Below are positions 34,545 through 41,855 of a stretch of 64,000 nt of DNA, one piece after another. The stretch's first letter is position 1. Each line of letters begins with the position of its first letter. Under the pieces are notes generated by a model. It ran no database searches. It saw only the letters and a list, made by a program, of their open reading frames with translations, and was not told the origin of the DNA. The position numbers and the translations under genes are program-made. Source of the stretch: CAZAZQ01 sp964489705 (GTDB lineage Bacteria; Zixibacteria; MSB-5A5; GN15; FEB-12); assembly GCA_964489705.1 (NCBI GenBank), contig CAZAZQ010000016.1:1-64000 (forward strand), given 5' to 3'.

Positions 34545-35816
34545 TTATGGCGCCGCTTCGGTCGGCTTCTCAAACGCTAAGAATTTCCTGAATTCCGGCT
34601 GGAAAGAAACCAAAATCACGACAAGAAGGATAATTGCTCCGCATATTCCGAAAATAAGTCCGATCTTATGATTTAGCCAATCGGCGACGATACCGGAGAG
34701 TCCCATTCCCAGCGGTGCCAAGCCCATGCTGAGAGTGTTCAAGAAGCCGAACACCCTGCCGCGGATTGTCGAAGGCGTGGTAATCTGAAGGATGGTCATA
34801 ATGCTGATGTTGATGAAGCCTGACAGGATTCCCATGAAGAACATTGTCGCCACAGCTTCGATGGGAGATTGCCATACTCCCATGACGGCGAAAACAAGAC
34901 CGAGGAGAATAATAGCGGCAATCAAGAGCCGACTTCTCACTCTGCCGGAAATTTTAATCGCCCCGGCAATAGCAAACCCAACCAGGCTCCCCAAGCCGAC
35001 GGCAGCTAAGATGTAACCGAACCAGTCGGTGGTGGTGTGGAGTTGGTCTTCGACGTAAAACGGCAACAAGACCATGAAGGGGGAGAAAAAGAAATTGATA
35101 ATGCCCGCCATGACGAACAGATGTCGCAGTCCGAGATTTCGCCATACATAGCGAAAACCCATCTTGAGGTCGTCTTTCATATTCCGCCAGATTTCCCGCC
35201 GATTCTTCGGTTTTTCCGGTATGTGTTGCGGGATGGTGATGAACGATTCGCTCAAGGCGGAGAAGAGATAGGTTATTCCGTCGATGAGAATCAGCAGAGG
35301 CGCTCCGAGAACGCGGTAGAGGACGCCCCCGGCACCTTGCCCCACAAAGGTGGAGAGCTGGAGGGAAGTTTGGTTCATGGAGTTTGCCGCCGCCAGTTTG
35401 TCATTCGGCACCAGGTCCGGGATAGCGGCGGAAATCGCCGGACGGAAAAAAGCTCCGATGACGGACGAGACTGCCGACACCACGAAAATTGCTATCAATA
35501 TGAGCTTGGTGGCGTTCGGTTGCCAATAGAGCATTCCCGCCAAAGCGAGCACGGCGATACCGTTGAGGGTGTCGCACAGGATGATAATGCGACGGCGGGA
35601 ATAGCGGTCGGCAAACGTTCCGGCAAAGGGACCCAGTAGAATTGCCGGGATGTCCGACACCATCAAAATCAGCCCCATCAAGCTTGCCGAATTGGTGGCA
35701 TGCTTTATCCAGAACATGATGGCGATGATGACCGCTTGGTTGCCCAATTGGCTGACCAGTTGTCCTTGCCAGAGGAGAAGGAAGTTCCGGTTGAATAGCT
35801 TCGTTGGCTTTTCCAT
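34545..35816 (-). CDS. MFS exporter (DHA3/EntS-like)
   Basis: 423 residues, twelve predicted membrane helices. The first loop motif GPFAGTFADRYSRRRII and FLLLWQGQLVSQLGNQ start are typical of the DHA3 group, which exports drugs, macrolides or siderophores. Substrate unknown. Monocistronic, convergent with the S4 gene. Confidence 0.88.
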   Translation of the reverse strand: MEKPTKLFNRNFLLLWQGQLVSQLGNQAVIIAIMFWIKHATNSASLMGLILMVSDIPAILLGPFAGTFADRYSRRRIIILCDTLNGIAVLALAGMLYWQPNATKLILIAIFVVSAVSSVIGAFFRPAISAAIPDLVPNDKLAAANSMNQTSLQLSTFVGQGAGGVLYRVLGAPLLILIDGITYLFSALSESFITIPQHIPEKPKNRREIWRNMKDDLKMGFRYVWRNLGLRHLFVMAGIINFFFSPFMVLLPFYVEDQLHTTTDWFGYILAAVGLGSLVGFAIAGAIKISGRVRSRLLIAAIILLGLVFAVMGVWQSPIEAVATMFFMGILSGFINISIMTILQITTPSTIRGRVFGFLNTLSMGLAPLGMGLSGIVADWLNHKIGLIFGICGAIILLVVILVSFQPEFRKFLAFEKPTEAAP

Positions 35817-35902
35817 GTTTCTTTATTCGAATAAGGAGCTCGCAGGTTTCAAAAAAGTGATGTCAAACCGCCGGAATTCGAAAGCAGGCAGGCGATTTTA
35901 TG

Positions 35903-35930
35903 TTGATATTGGCGGGGAACAGCCTAATAT
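35903..35930 (+). promoter_or_regulatory. ruvC promoter, probably leaderless
   Basis: TTGATA, 16 nt, TAATAT; the ATG is 9 nt downstream with no ribosome site between. Confidence 0.5.
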
Positions 35931-35939
35931 ATACTCATT

Positions 35940-36437
35940 ATGCGTATCCTTGGCATCGATCCCGGCTTGCATGTGACCGGTTACGGCATACTCGAAGAAC
36001 GCGCCCAGCGGGTTGAAATTGTGGAAGCGGGTGTTGTTCGGACGCGGGAGCGGCAGAGCTTGGCGGAGAAACTCTTGATGTTGGCGTCGGAAATTGAAGA
36101 GATTATCAAGCAGTTTTCTCCCGAAGCTATTGCGGTGGAGGAGTTGTATTCTCACTATAAGCACCCCAAGACCGCCATCATTATGGGACATGCTCGGGGA
36201 ATAATTTTTTTGAAAGCGGCACAAGCCGGGATTCCCGTATACCCTTATGCCTCGACGCGCATAAAGAAATCGCTAACGGGCAACGGACGAGCCTCGAAAC
36301 GGCAGGTGCAACGAATGATAACGTCAACCCTGGCGCTTCCGGCCGTGCCGGAGCCGCCGGATACGGCGGATGCCTTGGCGGTGGCGTTGTGTCATTGTCG
36401 GGCGATGGCTCATAATCGGGAAGTGGTTTATGATTAG
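35940..36437 (+). CDS. ruvC: Holliday junction resolvase RuvC
   Basis: 165 residues, RNase H-like fold. Opening ILGIDPGLHVTGYG carries the first catalytic Asp, AVEELY the Glu, and PPDTADALAVALCH the last acidic pair. Cleaves four-way junctions bound by RuvAB. Overlaps ruvA by 8 nt. Confidence 0.96.
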   Translation: MRILGIDPGLHVTGYGILEERAQRVEIVEAGVVRTRERQSLAEKLLMLASEIEEIIKQFSPEAIAVEELYSHYKHPKTAIIMGHARGIIFLKAAQAGIPVYPYASTRIKKSLTGNGRASKRQVQRMITSTLALPAVPEPPDTADALAVALCHCRAMAHNREVVYD

Positions 36438-37083
36438 TCGGATTCGCGGGACACTCCATGCGGTCACCGAGCACTATGCCCTCGTGGAGAACGGCGGCTT
36501 GTACTACGAAGTGTTGGTGCCCTCCGCTTTGGCGGAACGTTTGCGCGAAAGCGGTTCGCTCGGTAAGGAAGTGGTGCTGGAAACAATTTACTTTATCGAA
36601 GCGGGCGACCGAAAAGCCAACCATTACCCCAAGTTGCTCGGCTTTACCGATCCGGTCGACCGGGAATTTTTCTCCCTCTTGATTCAAGTGTCGGGGTTGG
36701 GGATTAAAAAGGCGCTCAAATCGTTGGTCTTGCCGATACGGGATATCGCCACCGCGATTGAGACCAAAGATGTCGGAACGCTCAGCCGCCTGCCCGGCAT
36801 CGGGGGACGGTTAGCCGAGAAAATTATTGCCGAACTTCACGGGAAAACGGCAAAGTTTGCCCTTGCCAAAAAAGCCGAGCCGTTGGCGCGCAAAGAGCGG
36901 CTTACGGTGCCGTTTGAAGATGAGGCGATAGAAGTATTATTACAACTTCAGTACAGCCGCCGCGAGGCGGAGGAAATGATTAAAAAAGCGCTGGCGACGC
37001 ATCCCAAGATTTCCGGCGTGGAGCAATTGATTGCCTTAATCTTCAAAAACGAGCAAAAATCTCAGCCGGTCGGCAAGGGATGA
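36430..37083 (+). CDS. ruvA: Holliday junction DNA helicase subunit RuvA
   Basis: 217 residues. OB-fold start MISRIRGTLHAV, two helix-hairpin-helix motifs (VSGLGIKKALKSL and LPGIGGRLAEKII) and the C-terminal RuvB-binding domain. The ATG at 36430 is within the end of ruvC; a longer in-frame start at 36370 is rejected because the OB-fold begins at the second. Confidence 0.95.
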   Translation: MISRIRGTLHAVTEHYALVENGGLYYEVLVPSALAERLRESGSLGKEVVLETIYFIEAGDRKANHYPKLLGFTDPVDREFFSLLIQVSGLGIKKALKSLVLPIRDIATAIETKDVGTLSRLPGIGGRLAEKIIAELHGKTAKFALAKKAEPLARKERLTVPFEDEAIEVLLQLQYSRREAEEMIKKALATHPKISGVEQLIALIFKNEQKSQPVGKG

Positions 37084-37181
37084 TGTATATTACCGCCAGT
37101 AGGCGCTTTTTTGAGTCGGAACGACCGAAGGGAGATAAAGCGCGGTTACGAAACAGGCAAAGCGAGAGATTGAGTTAAGCT

Positions 37182-38210
37182 ATGGGACGGGAAAGAATAG
37201 TGACCGGTGCCGCCTTGGGGAACGAAGAAGAGACGTTGCACCTTTCGTTGCGACCTCGTCGCTTGAGCGAATATATCGGGCAGCGACAGCTTCGGGAGAA
37301 ACTCGAGGTGACGTTGAACGCCGCCAAAGGACGAGGCGAAGCGGTCGAGCATATTCTTTTCCATGGTCCCCCCGGTTTGGGAAAGACGACCCTGGCGCAT
37401 ATCATCGCTGACGAGATGGGCTCGAAAATCGTCGCCACGGCCGGTCCGGCGCTCCAGCGTACCGGTGACCTGATGGGAATACTGACAAATCTCAACGAGC
37501 GGGATATTTTGTTCATCGACGAGATACACCGTCTCTCCCCGGTCATTGAGGAATTCATTTACCCGGCGATGGAGGACTTCAAAGTCGACTTCGTGGTGGA
37601 CAAAGGTGCTTTCGCCAAGGTTATCAATGTCCCTCTCAAGCACTTTACTCTCATCGGGGCGACCACGCGAGCGGGGTTGTTGTCGGCGCCGTTGCGCGAC
37701 CGGTTCGGTTTGTACTACCATATCGATTTTTATTCCACCGAAGAGTTGCAAGAAATCGTCAACCGTTCGGCGAAGCTCCTCACGACCGAAATCGAGCCCG
37801 CAGCCGCCAAGACCATCGCTCAGCGCTCGCGAGGAACCCCGCGTATCGCTAACCGCTTGCTGCGGCGGGTGCGGGATTATGCGGATGTCAAAGGAGACGG
37901 CGTGATTACCGAAGAGATAGCCTGCAAGGCATTGGAAGCGGAAGGCATCGACCGGCTCGGCTTGGACAGCCTTGACCGCAAGTTGCTGCGGGTTATCGTG
38001 GAGTACTATCACGGCGGTCCCGTCGGAATTGAAGCCTTGGGGGCGACGCTCAACGAAGAGGTCGATACGCTGGTGGATATGGTCGAACCGTACTTGCTCA
38101 AAATCGGCTTTATTCGCCGAACCAAGCGGGGAAGAATGGCGTCGCCGGAGGCGGCAAAACATATCGGGTTGAGTCTGCCGGGCGGTGCCGAGCAGGAAAG
38201 TTTGTTCTAA
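37182..38210 (+). CDS. ruvB: Holliday junction DNA helicase subunit RuvB
   Basis: 342 residues, AAA+ branch-migration motor. LRPRRLSEYIGQ, Walker A GPPGLGKTT, Walker B LFIDEIHRLS, sensor ATTRAGLLSAPLRDRFG and the C-terminal winged helix are all present. Ninety-eight nucleotides after ruvA. Confidence 0.97.
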   Translation: MGRERIVTGAALGNEEETLHLSLRPRRLSEYIGQRQLREKLEVTLNAAKGRGEAVEHILFHGPPGLGKTTLAHIIADEMGSKIVATAGPALQRTGDLMGILTNLNERDILFIDEIHRLSPVIEEFIYPAMEDFKVDFVVDKGAFAKVINVPLKHFTLIGATTRAGLLSAPLRDRFGLYYHIDFYSTEELQEIVNRSAKLLTTEIEPAAAKTIAQRSRGTPRIANRLLRRVRDYADVKGDGVITEEIACKALEAEGIDRLGLDSLDRKLLRVIVEYYHGGPVGIEALGATLNEEVDTLVDMVEPYLLKIGFIRRTKRGRMASPEAAKHIGLSLPGGAEQESLF

Positions 38211-38213
38211 GCT

Positions 38214-38501
38214 ATGGCAGGCGACGAGTTAGAAGCATGGTTTGCCGAGTGGGGGAAGCATCTGTTTGAGACCCGTGCCGATCCGCGCGGAACACTGGCG
38301 CTGCTGATTTCCGAAACGTTGAAATACCGGGACACCTTGAAGAGGGAGACGGGTAAAATACTAACGGTTGCCGATACCCGGCGGGCGCTGGATGCTTTGC
38401 AGCGGTACCTTATCGGTGAGGCGGTGCCGGACACCTTGACAGTGGAACAGAACACATTGTTGCAAAAGTGGATTGAAAAGTTGACGGCGTTTTCTTCATG
38501 A
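38214..38501 (+). CDS. Small helical protein of unknown function, downstream of ruvB
   Basis: 95 residues, acidic, mostly helical (WFAEWGKHLFE... LQRYLIGEAVP... LLQKWIEKLT). No family recognised and no cysteine. It starts 3 nt after the ruvB stop, so it should be translated from the ruv transcript. A role in recombination is only a guess from position. Confidence 0.6.
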   Translation: MAGDELEAWFAEWGKHLFETRADPRGTLALLISETLKYRDTLKRETGKILTVADTRRALDALQRYLIGEAVPDTLTVEQNTLLQKWIEKLTAFSS

Positions 38502-38509
38502 AGGACCCG

Positions 38510-38582
38510 TAGGGAAGGTCTCGAAGAGACCTGCCAAGGGGTGAAAAATAATGGTGTCAGGTCTGTACCGGGATTGCCTACT
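38510..38582 (+). repeat. Dispersed two-hairpin repeat, full copy C
   Basis: GTAGGGAAGGTCTCGAAGAG opens the perfect GGTCTC/GAGACC hairpin, then TGCCA, an A-rich linker, and a decayed second arm (TCAGGTCTGTACCGGGAT) ending TGCCTAC. Sits just after the small ORF downstream of ruvB. Confidence 0.75.
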
Positions 38583-38606
38583 CTGGGGCTTTTTGGATGG
38601 AATAAC

Positions 38607-38633
38607 CCACCGCAAGCGGTGGGGCACCCCAAG
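38607..38633 (+). repeat. Second repeat family, copy 1
   Basis: CCACCGCAAGCGGTGGGGCA followed by CCCCAAG. A copy at 40149-40175 differs at two positions. Each contains the palindrome CCGC-AA-GCGG. Confidence 0.6.
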
Positions 38634-38756
38634 GGTATGAACCGGGGAGATAGGTAACAGGTTAGATTACGGTACGGAACACAAGGAGGTGAATCGTGCC
38701 GTGGGAAGAGTAGATTGTAGATACCGTCTTAGGAGTCAAGGTTTCGTTGAGGGTTG

Positions 38757-38786
38757 AAGGGAAGGTCTCGAAAGAGACTGCCGAAG
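38757..38786 (+). repeat. Dispersed repeat, half copy
   Basis: GAAGGGAAGGTCTCGAAAGA then GACTGCCGAAG: the first hairpin only. Confidence 0.6.
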
Positions 38787-38800
38787 TCGAGAATTGTATC

Positions 38801-38829
38801 GGCACGTCCGGTGTGGACGTGCCTTTTTT
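38801..38829 (+). terminator. Rho-independent terminator
   Basis: GGCACGTCC, loop GGTGT, GGACGTGCC, then six T. It lies 300 nt past the last ORF, so something transcribed ends here. Confidence 0.9.
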
Positions 38830-38868
38830 CGCCTGGTGGAAAAATGCACGGGTAAGCAATTCTCTCAT

Positions 38869-38897
38869 TTGCCATTTCGGGTTCTACGTTGTATACT
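38869..38897 (+). promoter_or_regulatory. Promoter of the selenocysteine tRNA
   Basis: TTGCCA, 17 nt, TATACT. The predicted +1 is 38904, exactly the first base of the tRNA, so no 5' leader would need removal. Confidence 0.7.
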
Positions 38898-38903
38898 ACC
38901 GGT

Positions 38904-39000
38904 GGAAGCGGATGCCGTCTGGTGGCGGTCCCGGCCTTCAAAGCCGTGCGGGGGGCAATCGTGTTGTCCCCGATGGGTTCGATTCCCATCCCTTCCGCCA
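38904..39000 (+). tRNA. selC: Selenocysteine tRNA (anticodon TCA)
   Basis: 97 nt including an encoded CCA. The anticodon TCA is at 38938-38940 in the loop CTTCAAA. The D arm has six base pairs with a four-base loop (GCCGTC-TGGT-GGCGGT), a hallmark of tRNA-Sec, and there is a long variable arm (38949-38972). The T loop is TTCGATT. The discriminator is G. Oddly, only 12 nt (not the bacterial 13) separate the T loop from the discriminator, and the sixth acceptor pair is C-C. A T7 run follows. It reads UGA as selenocysteine; selA, selB and selD are not in the window. Confidence 0.88.
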
Positions 39001-39030
39001 TTTTTTTATCCGCCAGTCTCGTTTCACGGC

Positions 39031-39285
39031 TCAGATTTCTTTCAGCGATTTTACCTGCCGCAGCTTGCGGAAGAGTTGGATATATTCTTTGACCATGATT
39101 TCCTCCGCTTGCGAAAGCCCCTCCATCATGGGAATGCCGATCCGCAGAACGGCACGCACCATGTCGGAGGTGGTGCGGTCGTACTTTTCCGCCAGCGCTT
39201 TCAAGCGGCTTTTGAGCTCGTAAGAAACGAAAATGTTCAAGCAATGCTCGCCGCGGACTTTTCGCGATTCTTTCTCTTTCGACAT
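39031..39285 (-). CDS. Ribbon-helix-helix DNA-binding protein
   Basis: 84 residues. EHCLNIFVSYELKSRLKALAEKYDRTTSDMVRAVLRIGI is split into the beta strand and two helices of an RHH fold (about residues 13-50), followed by an acidic helical tail. AAAGGAG precedes the ATG at 39285; the longer in-frame reading to 39462 overlaps the upstream gene. Likely a small repressor. Same strand as, and 23 nt after, the sigma-like gene. Confidence 0.78.
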   Translation of the reverse strand: MSKEKESRKVRGEHCLNIFVSYELKSRLKALAEKYDRTTSDMVRAVLRIGIPMMEGLSQAEEIMVKEYIQLFRKLRQVKSLKEI

Positions 39286-39308
39286 TTGTTTACTCCTTTT
39301 GTTTGAGG

Positions 39309-39878
39309 TTAATGATATTTTTCGTGCCCGATGAGCAACTGGGGCGAGGTAATATGTATGTGGTAGCGTTCCCTGAGAATTTTCATGACCGGTTTCCAGG
39401 TTTGCGTTTTGTCGCGTTCCCGAATGAGCCGGTCGATTTCCTTGCGGTGCGGGGAAAGGCACAGCAGGCAGGGCGGCGTTTTGGTCGTGGCGATGCCAAA
39501 ACGCTTGCGGACATATCCGCTCAACTCTTTGCGCAATTTTTTGAGCACCCGCTTGTGAAGCGCTTCGAGCTTGTGGAGGGTTCGTCCCGTTTGATAGGCT
39601 ATCCGGCGATAGCTTTTCCCCATAAAGTAGAACTGCCTGACAAATTCCCGTTCCGGTTCGGTGAGTTTTTCCAGTGCCAAACGTACCTGCTCTTGAATCT
39701 CATGTGAGACGCCTGTATTTTCTTCCGGGCTTGCCTGTGGGGCGGCAATATCGATCAACTCTTCAAACGAGATATGCTCCGGAATTTCCGGAACGACGAG
39801 CCGGTGCGATTTCAGTTCTTCCGGATCAACACCCAGCTCGACAATCCAGTCCCGATAGACGATGCGGCTTCCTGACAT
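39309..39878 (-). CDS. Sigma-region-4-like regulator with zinc-HTH tail
   Basis: 189 residues. The middle (about 63-120) resembles sigma-70 region 4: LEKLTEPEREFVRQFYF... SYRRIAYQTGRTLHKLEAL. The C-terminal part begins CLLCLSPHRKEIDRLI and ends ITSPQLLIGHEKYH, a Cys2-His-type domain with a second HTH seen in many small, often mobile-element regulators. No region 2, so it is not a full sigma factor. AAGGAG precedes the start. Forms a unit with the RHH gene, next to the tRNA-Sec 3' end. Confidence 0.6.
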   Translation of the reverse strand: MSGSRIVYRDWIVELGVDPEELKSHRLVVPEIPEHISFEELIDIAAPQASPEENTGVSHEIQEQVRLALEKLTEPEREFVRQFYFMGKSYRRIAYQTGRTLHKLEALHKRVLKKLRKELSGYVRKRFGIATTKTPPCLLCLSPHRKEIDRLIRERDKTQTWKPVMKILRERYHIHITSPQLLIGHEKYH

Positions 39879-39944
39879 ATTTTTCTCCTTTTTGTCAGAA
39901 AAAGTATGGTCGTGCCGGGAAGCTGTCTATTACATGACCGTCAC

Positions 39945-39984
39945 ATCACATGAGGGTTTTCTCATGGAGGGAGTGTCATGTGAT
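39945..39984. promoter_or_regulatory. Operator-like inverted repeat
   Basis: ATCACATGA (39945-39953) and TCATGTGAT (39976-39984) are perfect inverted copies; TCACA-type half-sites recur on both sides (TCACATCACATGA, TGATTCACATTTGTGA). It lies about 70-105 nt upstream of the sigma-like gene. A CRP/FNR-type or local repressor site is possible. Confidence 0.4.
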
Positions 39985-40070
39985 TCACATTTGTGAAAGA
40001 GGAATTTTCCGCTGTGCACCTGACGGGTGTTTCAGAACTGGGGAGTACTTTAACCGTCACTTGGCTTTTC

Positions 40071-40095
40071 GGCAGGTCTCTTTCGAGACCTTCTC
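40071..40095 (-). repeat. Dispersed repeat, half copy
   Basis: GGCAGGTCTCTTTCGAGACC then TTCTC: the first hairpin of the element in inverse orientation. Confidence 0.6.
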
Positions 40096-40148
40096 TTGAC
40101 TTACAAGACAGTCGCTACCAAAGGCTAAAGTAAAACGCCCTTGCGGTG

Positions 40149-40175
40149 CCACCGCAAGCGGTTGGGCGCCCCAAG
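40149..40175 (+). repeat. Second repeat family, copy 2
   Basis: CCACCGCAAGCGGTTGGGCG followed by CCCCAAG, matching 38607-38633 at 25 of 27 bases. The preceding CTTGCGGTG extends it into a larger palindrome. Confidence 0.6.
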
Positions 40176-40226
40176 CTAACGACTAAGAAGGATGAATCAC
40201 CCATCTCCAAAAGGGAGCATGAGATA

Positions 40227-40253
40227 GGCAGATCCGTTCCGGATCTTCCCTAC
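40227..40253 (+). repeat. Dispersed repeat, half copy
   Basis: GGCAGATCCGTTCCGGATCT then TCCCTAC: the second hairpin and end of the element. Confidence 0.6.
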
Positions 40254-40353
40254 TTGAAAAACTACACCGCGCCGTTAGGAATCCTTTCCTGACGGATGGG
40301 AAATAACGCACTTCTAAGTTTTAGTAGGGCACGGCTTGGTAGTGGTAGATGGG

Positions 40354-41844
40354 TTATTCCACTCCGATGTCGGTCGAGAGGAAAGAGATGATTTTTAGCC
40401 GGAAGTACGGTATGACACGGTTATCGTTTTGATGGTGATCGTAGTTTTCGACCCAGTTGACGCCCCCGTCGAAATCGAGGTAGAAATGCCGCATGATAAA
40501 GCCACGGCTTCCTAATGACAGTCCGGTCGTTGTGCACACCACGCCGCTCGGGAAGGATTGGCGGTACTTACCGGTAGCAAGCAGCCACGGTGCCGTCCAT
40601 TCGTCGGTGACGTTTCCTTCGCCTTGACGAGTGAGGCGAAAGTTAATAGCAGTAATAAAATCCTTGCCGAGCCACTTCTCGACAGTGAAGCGGAGGTCGT
40701 CATAATCATTGCCCAACGCTCCCCCGATGAGGTGACCGTTCACGAGGTATCGGTTACGCTCCAGTTGCTGATTGAAGGTCCAGGTCGTTACCCGGCTGTA
40801 TTCCAGCCGAACATCAACGGTCGGGAGAATATCCGCCCAGTAGATTCCCGTCAGGAAAGCATATTCGTCGGGCTCTTGGTCGGCTTGGGTTTTGTTGTCC
40901 ACCTGGATATCGTCCAGCAAAAATTGTCCGTACAGTTTCACCCCGTGCCACGGGAGGAAGTAAAAATCGCAACCGACGAAAGTATTGTCGTCGTTTCCTT
41001 CGTTCAGTTGGGCGCCATGATAGAAAAGAATCGGGTTCAGATAGTACAGCTCGACTTGCCGCCCCGGACCGCCGAAAACGACCGTTTCAAACAAGCCGGC
41101 TTGAAAGTTACGGCTCATTTTGATGTCAAGGCGATGACCGGCAAAATAACGGTTCTCGAATTGGCTGACGCTGTCACGCTCGGGGTCTTTACCATCCAAA
41201 CGCGCCAAACGGTACGAAAGAAGCAATCGTCCCCACCGCACCGAATACCCGAACCCGTCCATCGCAGCCGTCGGGGATAGAACCAACGACCGCCGCATCC
41301 CCCAGAATGAAGCAAACCGCCCGCCGGTCAGTCGAAAGTTGTCCGTCCCATAGGTGAAAAAGGCTTGCTCTATTTCCCCTGCCAAACCACGCCACTTTTT
41401 GCCGGTGTAGGTTTCGTCTTTCGCTTTTTGTTCGTCAAGGACGACGTTGGCATAGAGAAAGAGCCGGTCGGTTGGCGATGCCGCTATGCCCCCGCGGAAA
41501 GATTCAAAACCGGTAGCTCTGCTGTCTTTGGCGGAGTAGAGTTCTTCTTTGAAGGAAAACCGCATCAGGAGATTTTTCGGCGGTACGGATTTCAAGTGCT
41601 CAAACGGCTTGAGGGTAGCGGGGTGATATTGTAAGGTATAGGGCCCAACGTGATAGAAAATACCGGTGGGAGAAAGGACGTCGAGCCGTTCTATACGGTC
41701 GTAAACAAAAGAGTACTCATCTTCTATCGTCGGCAGCACCCCCGCCGCATATGCTGATGAGAGCAACAGACAAAAAAACGCCGCCGCTTTCGGGAGCATC
41801 TTGCCCCGCCGGGGTGGGGTATGGTGGTGGGGTCGAGATTTCAT
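40354..41844 (-). CDS. Wzi-like outer-membrane capsule assembly protein
   Basis: 496 residues. Signal peptide (MLPKAAAFFCLLLSSAYAAG, from the inner Met 41799; the basic stretch from 41844 may be its n-region). The rest is beta-rich with barrel-like alternation and the Wzi-family segment VELYYLNPILFYHG followed by YGQFLLDD. In E. coli, Wzi is an outer-membrane barrel-lectin that holds capsule. The in-frame ORF reaches 41922 but would overlap the sugar-transferase gene; 41844 is therefore preferred. Last gene of a polysaccharide block. Confidence 0.75.
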   Translation of the reverse strand: MKSRPHHHTPPRRGKMLPKAAAFFCLLLSSAYAAGVLPTIEDEYSFVYDRIERLDVLSPTGIFYHVGPYTLQYHPATLKPFEHLKSVPPKNLLMRFSFKEELYSAKDSRATGFESFRGGIAASPTDRLFLYANVVLDEQKAKDETYTGKKWRGLAGEIEQAFFTYGTDNFRLTGGRFASFWGMRRSLVLSPTAAMDGFGYSVRWGRLLLSYRLARLDGKDPERDSVSQFENRYFAGHRLDIKMSRNFQAGLFETVVFGGPGRQVELYYLNPILFYHGAQLNEGNDDNTFVGCDFYFLPWHGVKLYGQFLLDDIQVDNKTQADQEPDEYAFLTGIYWADILPTVDVRLEYSRVTTWTFNQQLERNRYLVNGHLIGGALGNDYDDLRFTVEKWLGKDFITAINFRLTRQGEGNVTDEWTAPWLLATGKYRQSFPSGVVCTTTGLSLGSRGFIMRHFYLDFDGGVNWVENYDHHQNDNRVIPYFRLKIISFLSTDIGVE

Positions 41845-41855
41845 TTTTCTTTTGC

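Larger units (their letters stand above)
38650..38829 (+). ncRNA. Possible small RNA
   Basis: A gene-free stretch with two RNA-like elements. ACGGTACG (38669-38676) pairs with CGTGCCGT (38695-38702), exposing an AAGGAGGTGAAT Shine-Dalgarno-like loop, and the stretch ends in a strong terminator at 38801-38829. The only ORF is a five-codon one starting with the GTG at 38698. A half copy of the dispersed repeat lies inside it. No known RNA family recognised; it could instead be the 3' end of the ruv transcript. Confidence 0.35.
39879..40353. other. Gene-free, repeat-rich spacer
   Basis: Between the sigma-like gene and the Wzi-like gene. It contains an operator-like palindrome (39945-39984), two half copies of the dispersed repeat and one copy of the second repeat. 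No ORF or RNA gene recognised. Confidence 0.6.

Noticed and set aside
36370..36429. Upstream start for ruvA
   Set aside because: Extra residues overlap ruvC and precede the OB-fold; ATG 36430 is the conserved start.
38214..38501. Toxin-antitoxin assignment for the small ORF after ruvB
   Set aside because: No partner gene and no recognised motif; left as unknown.
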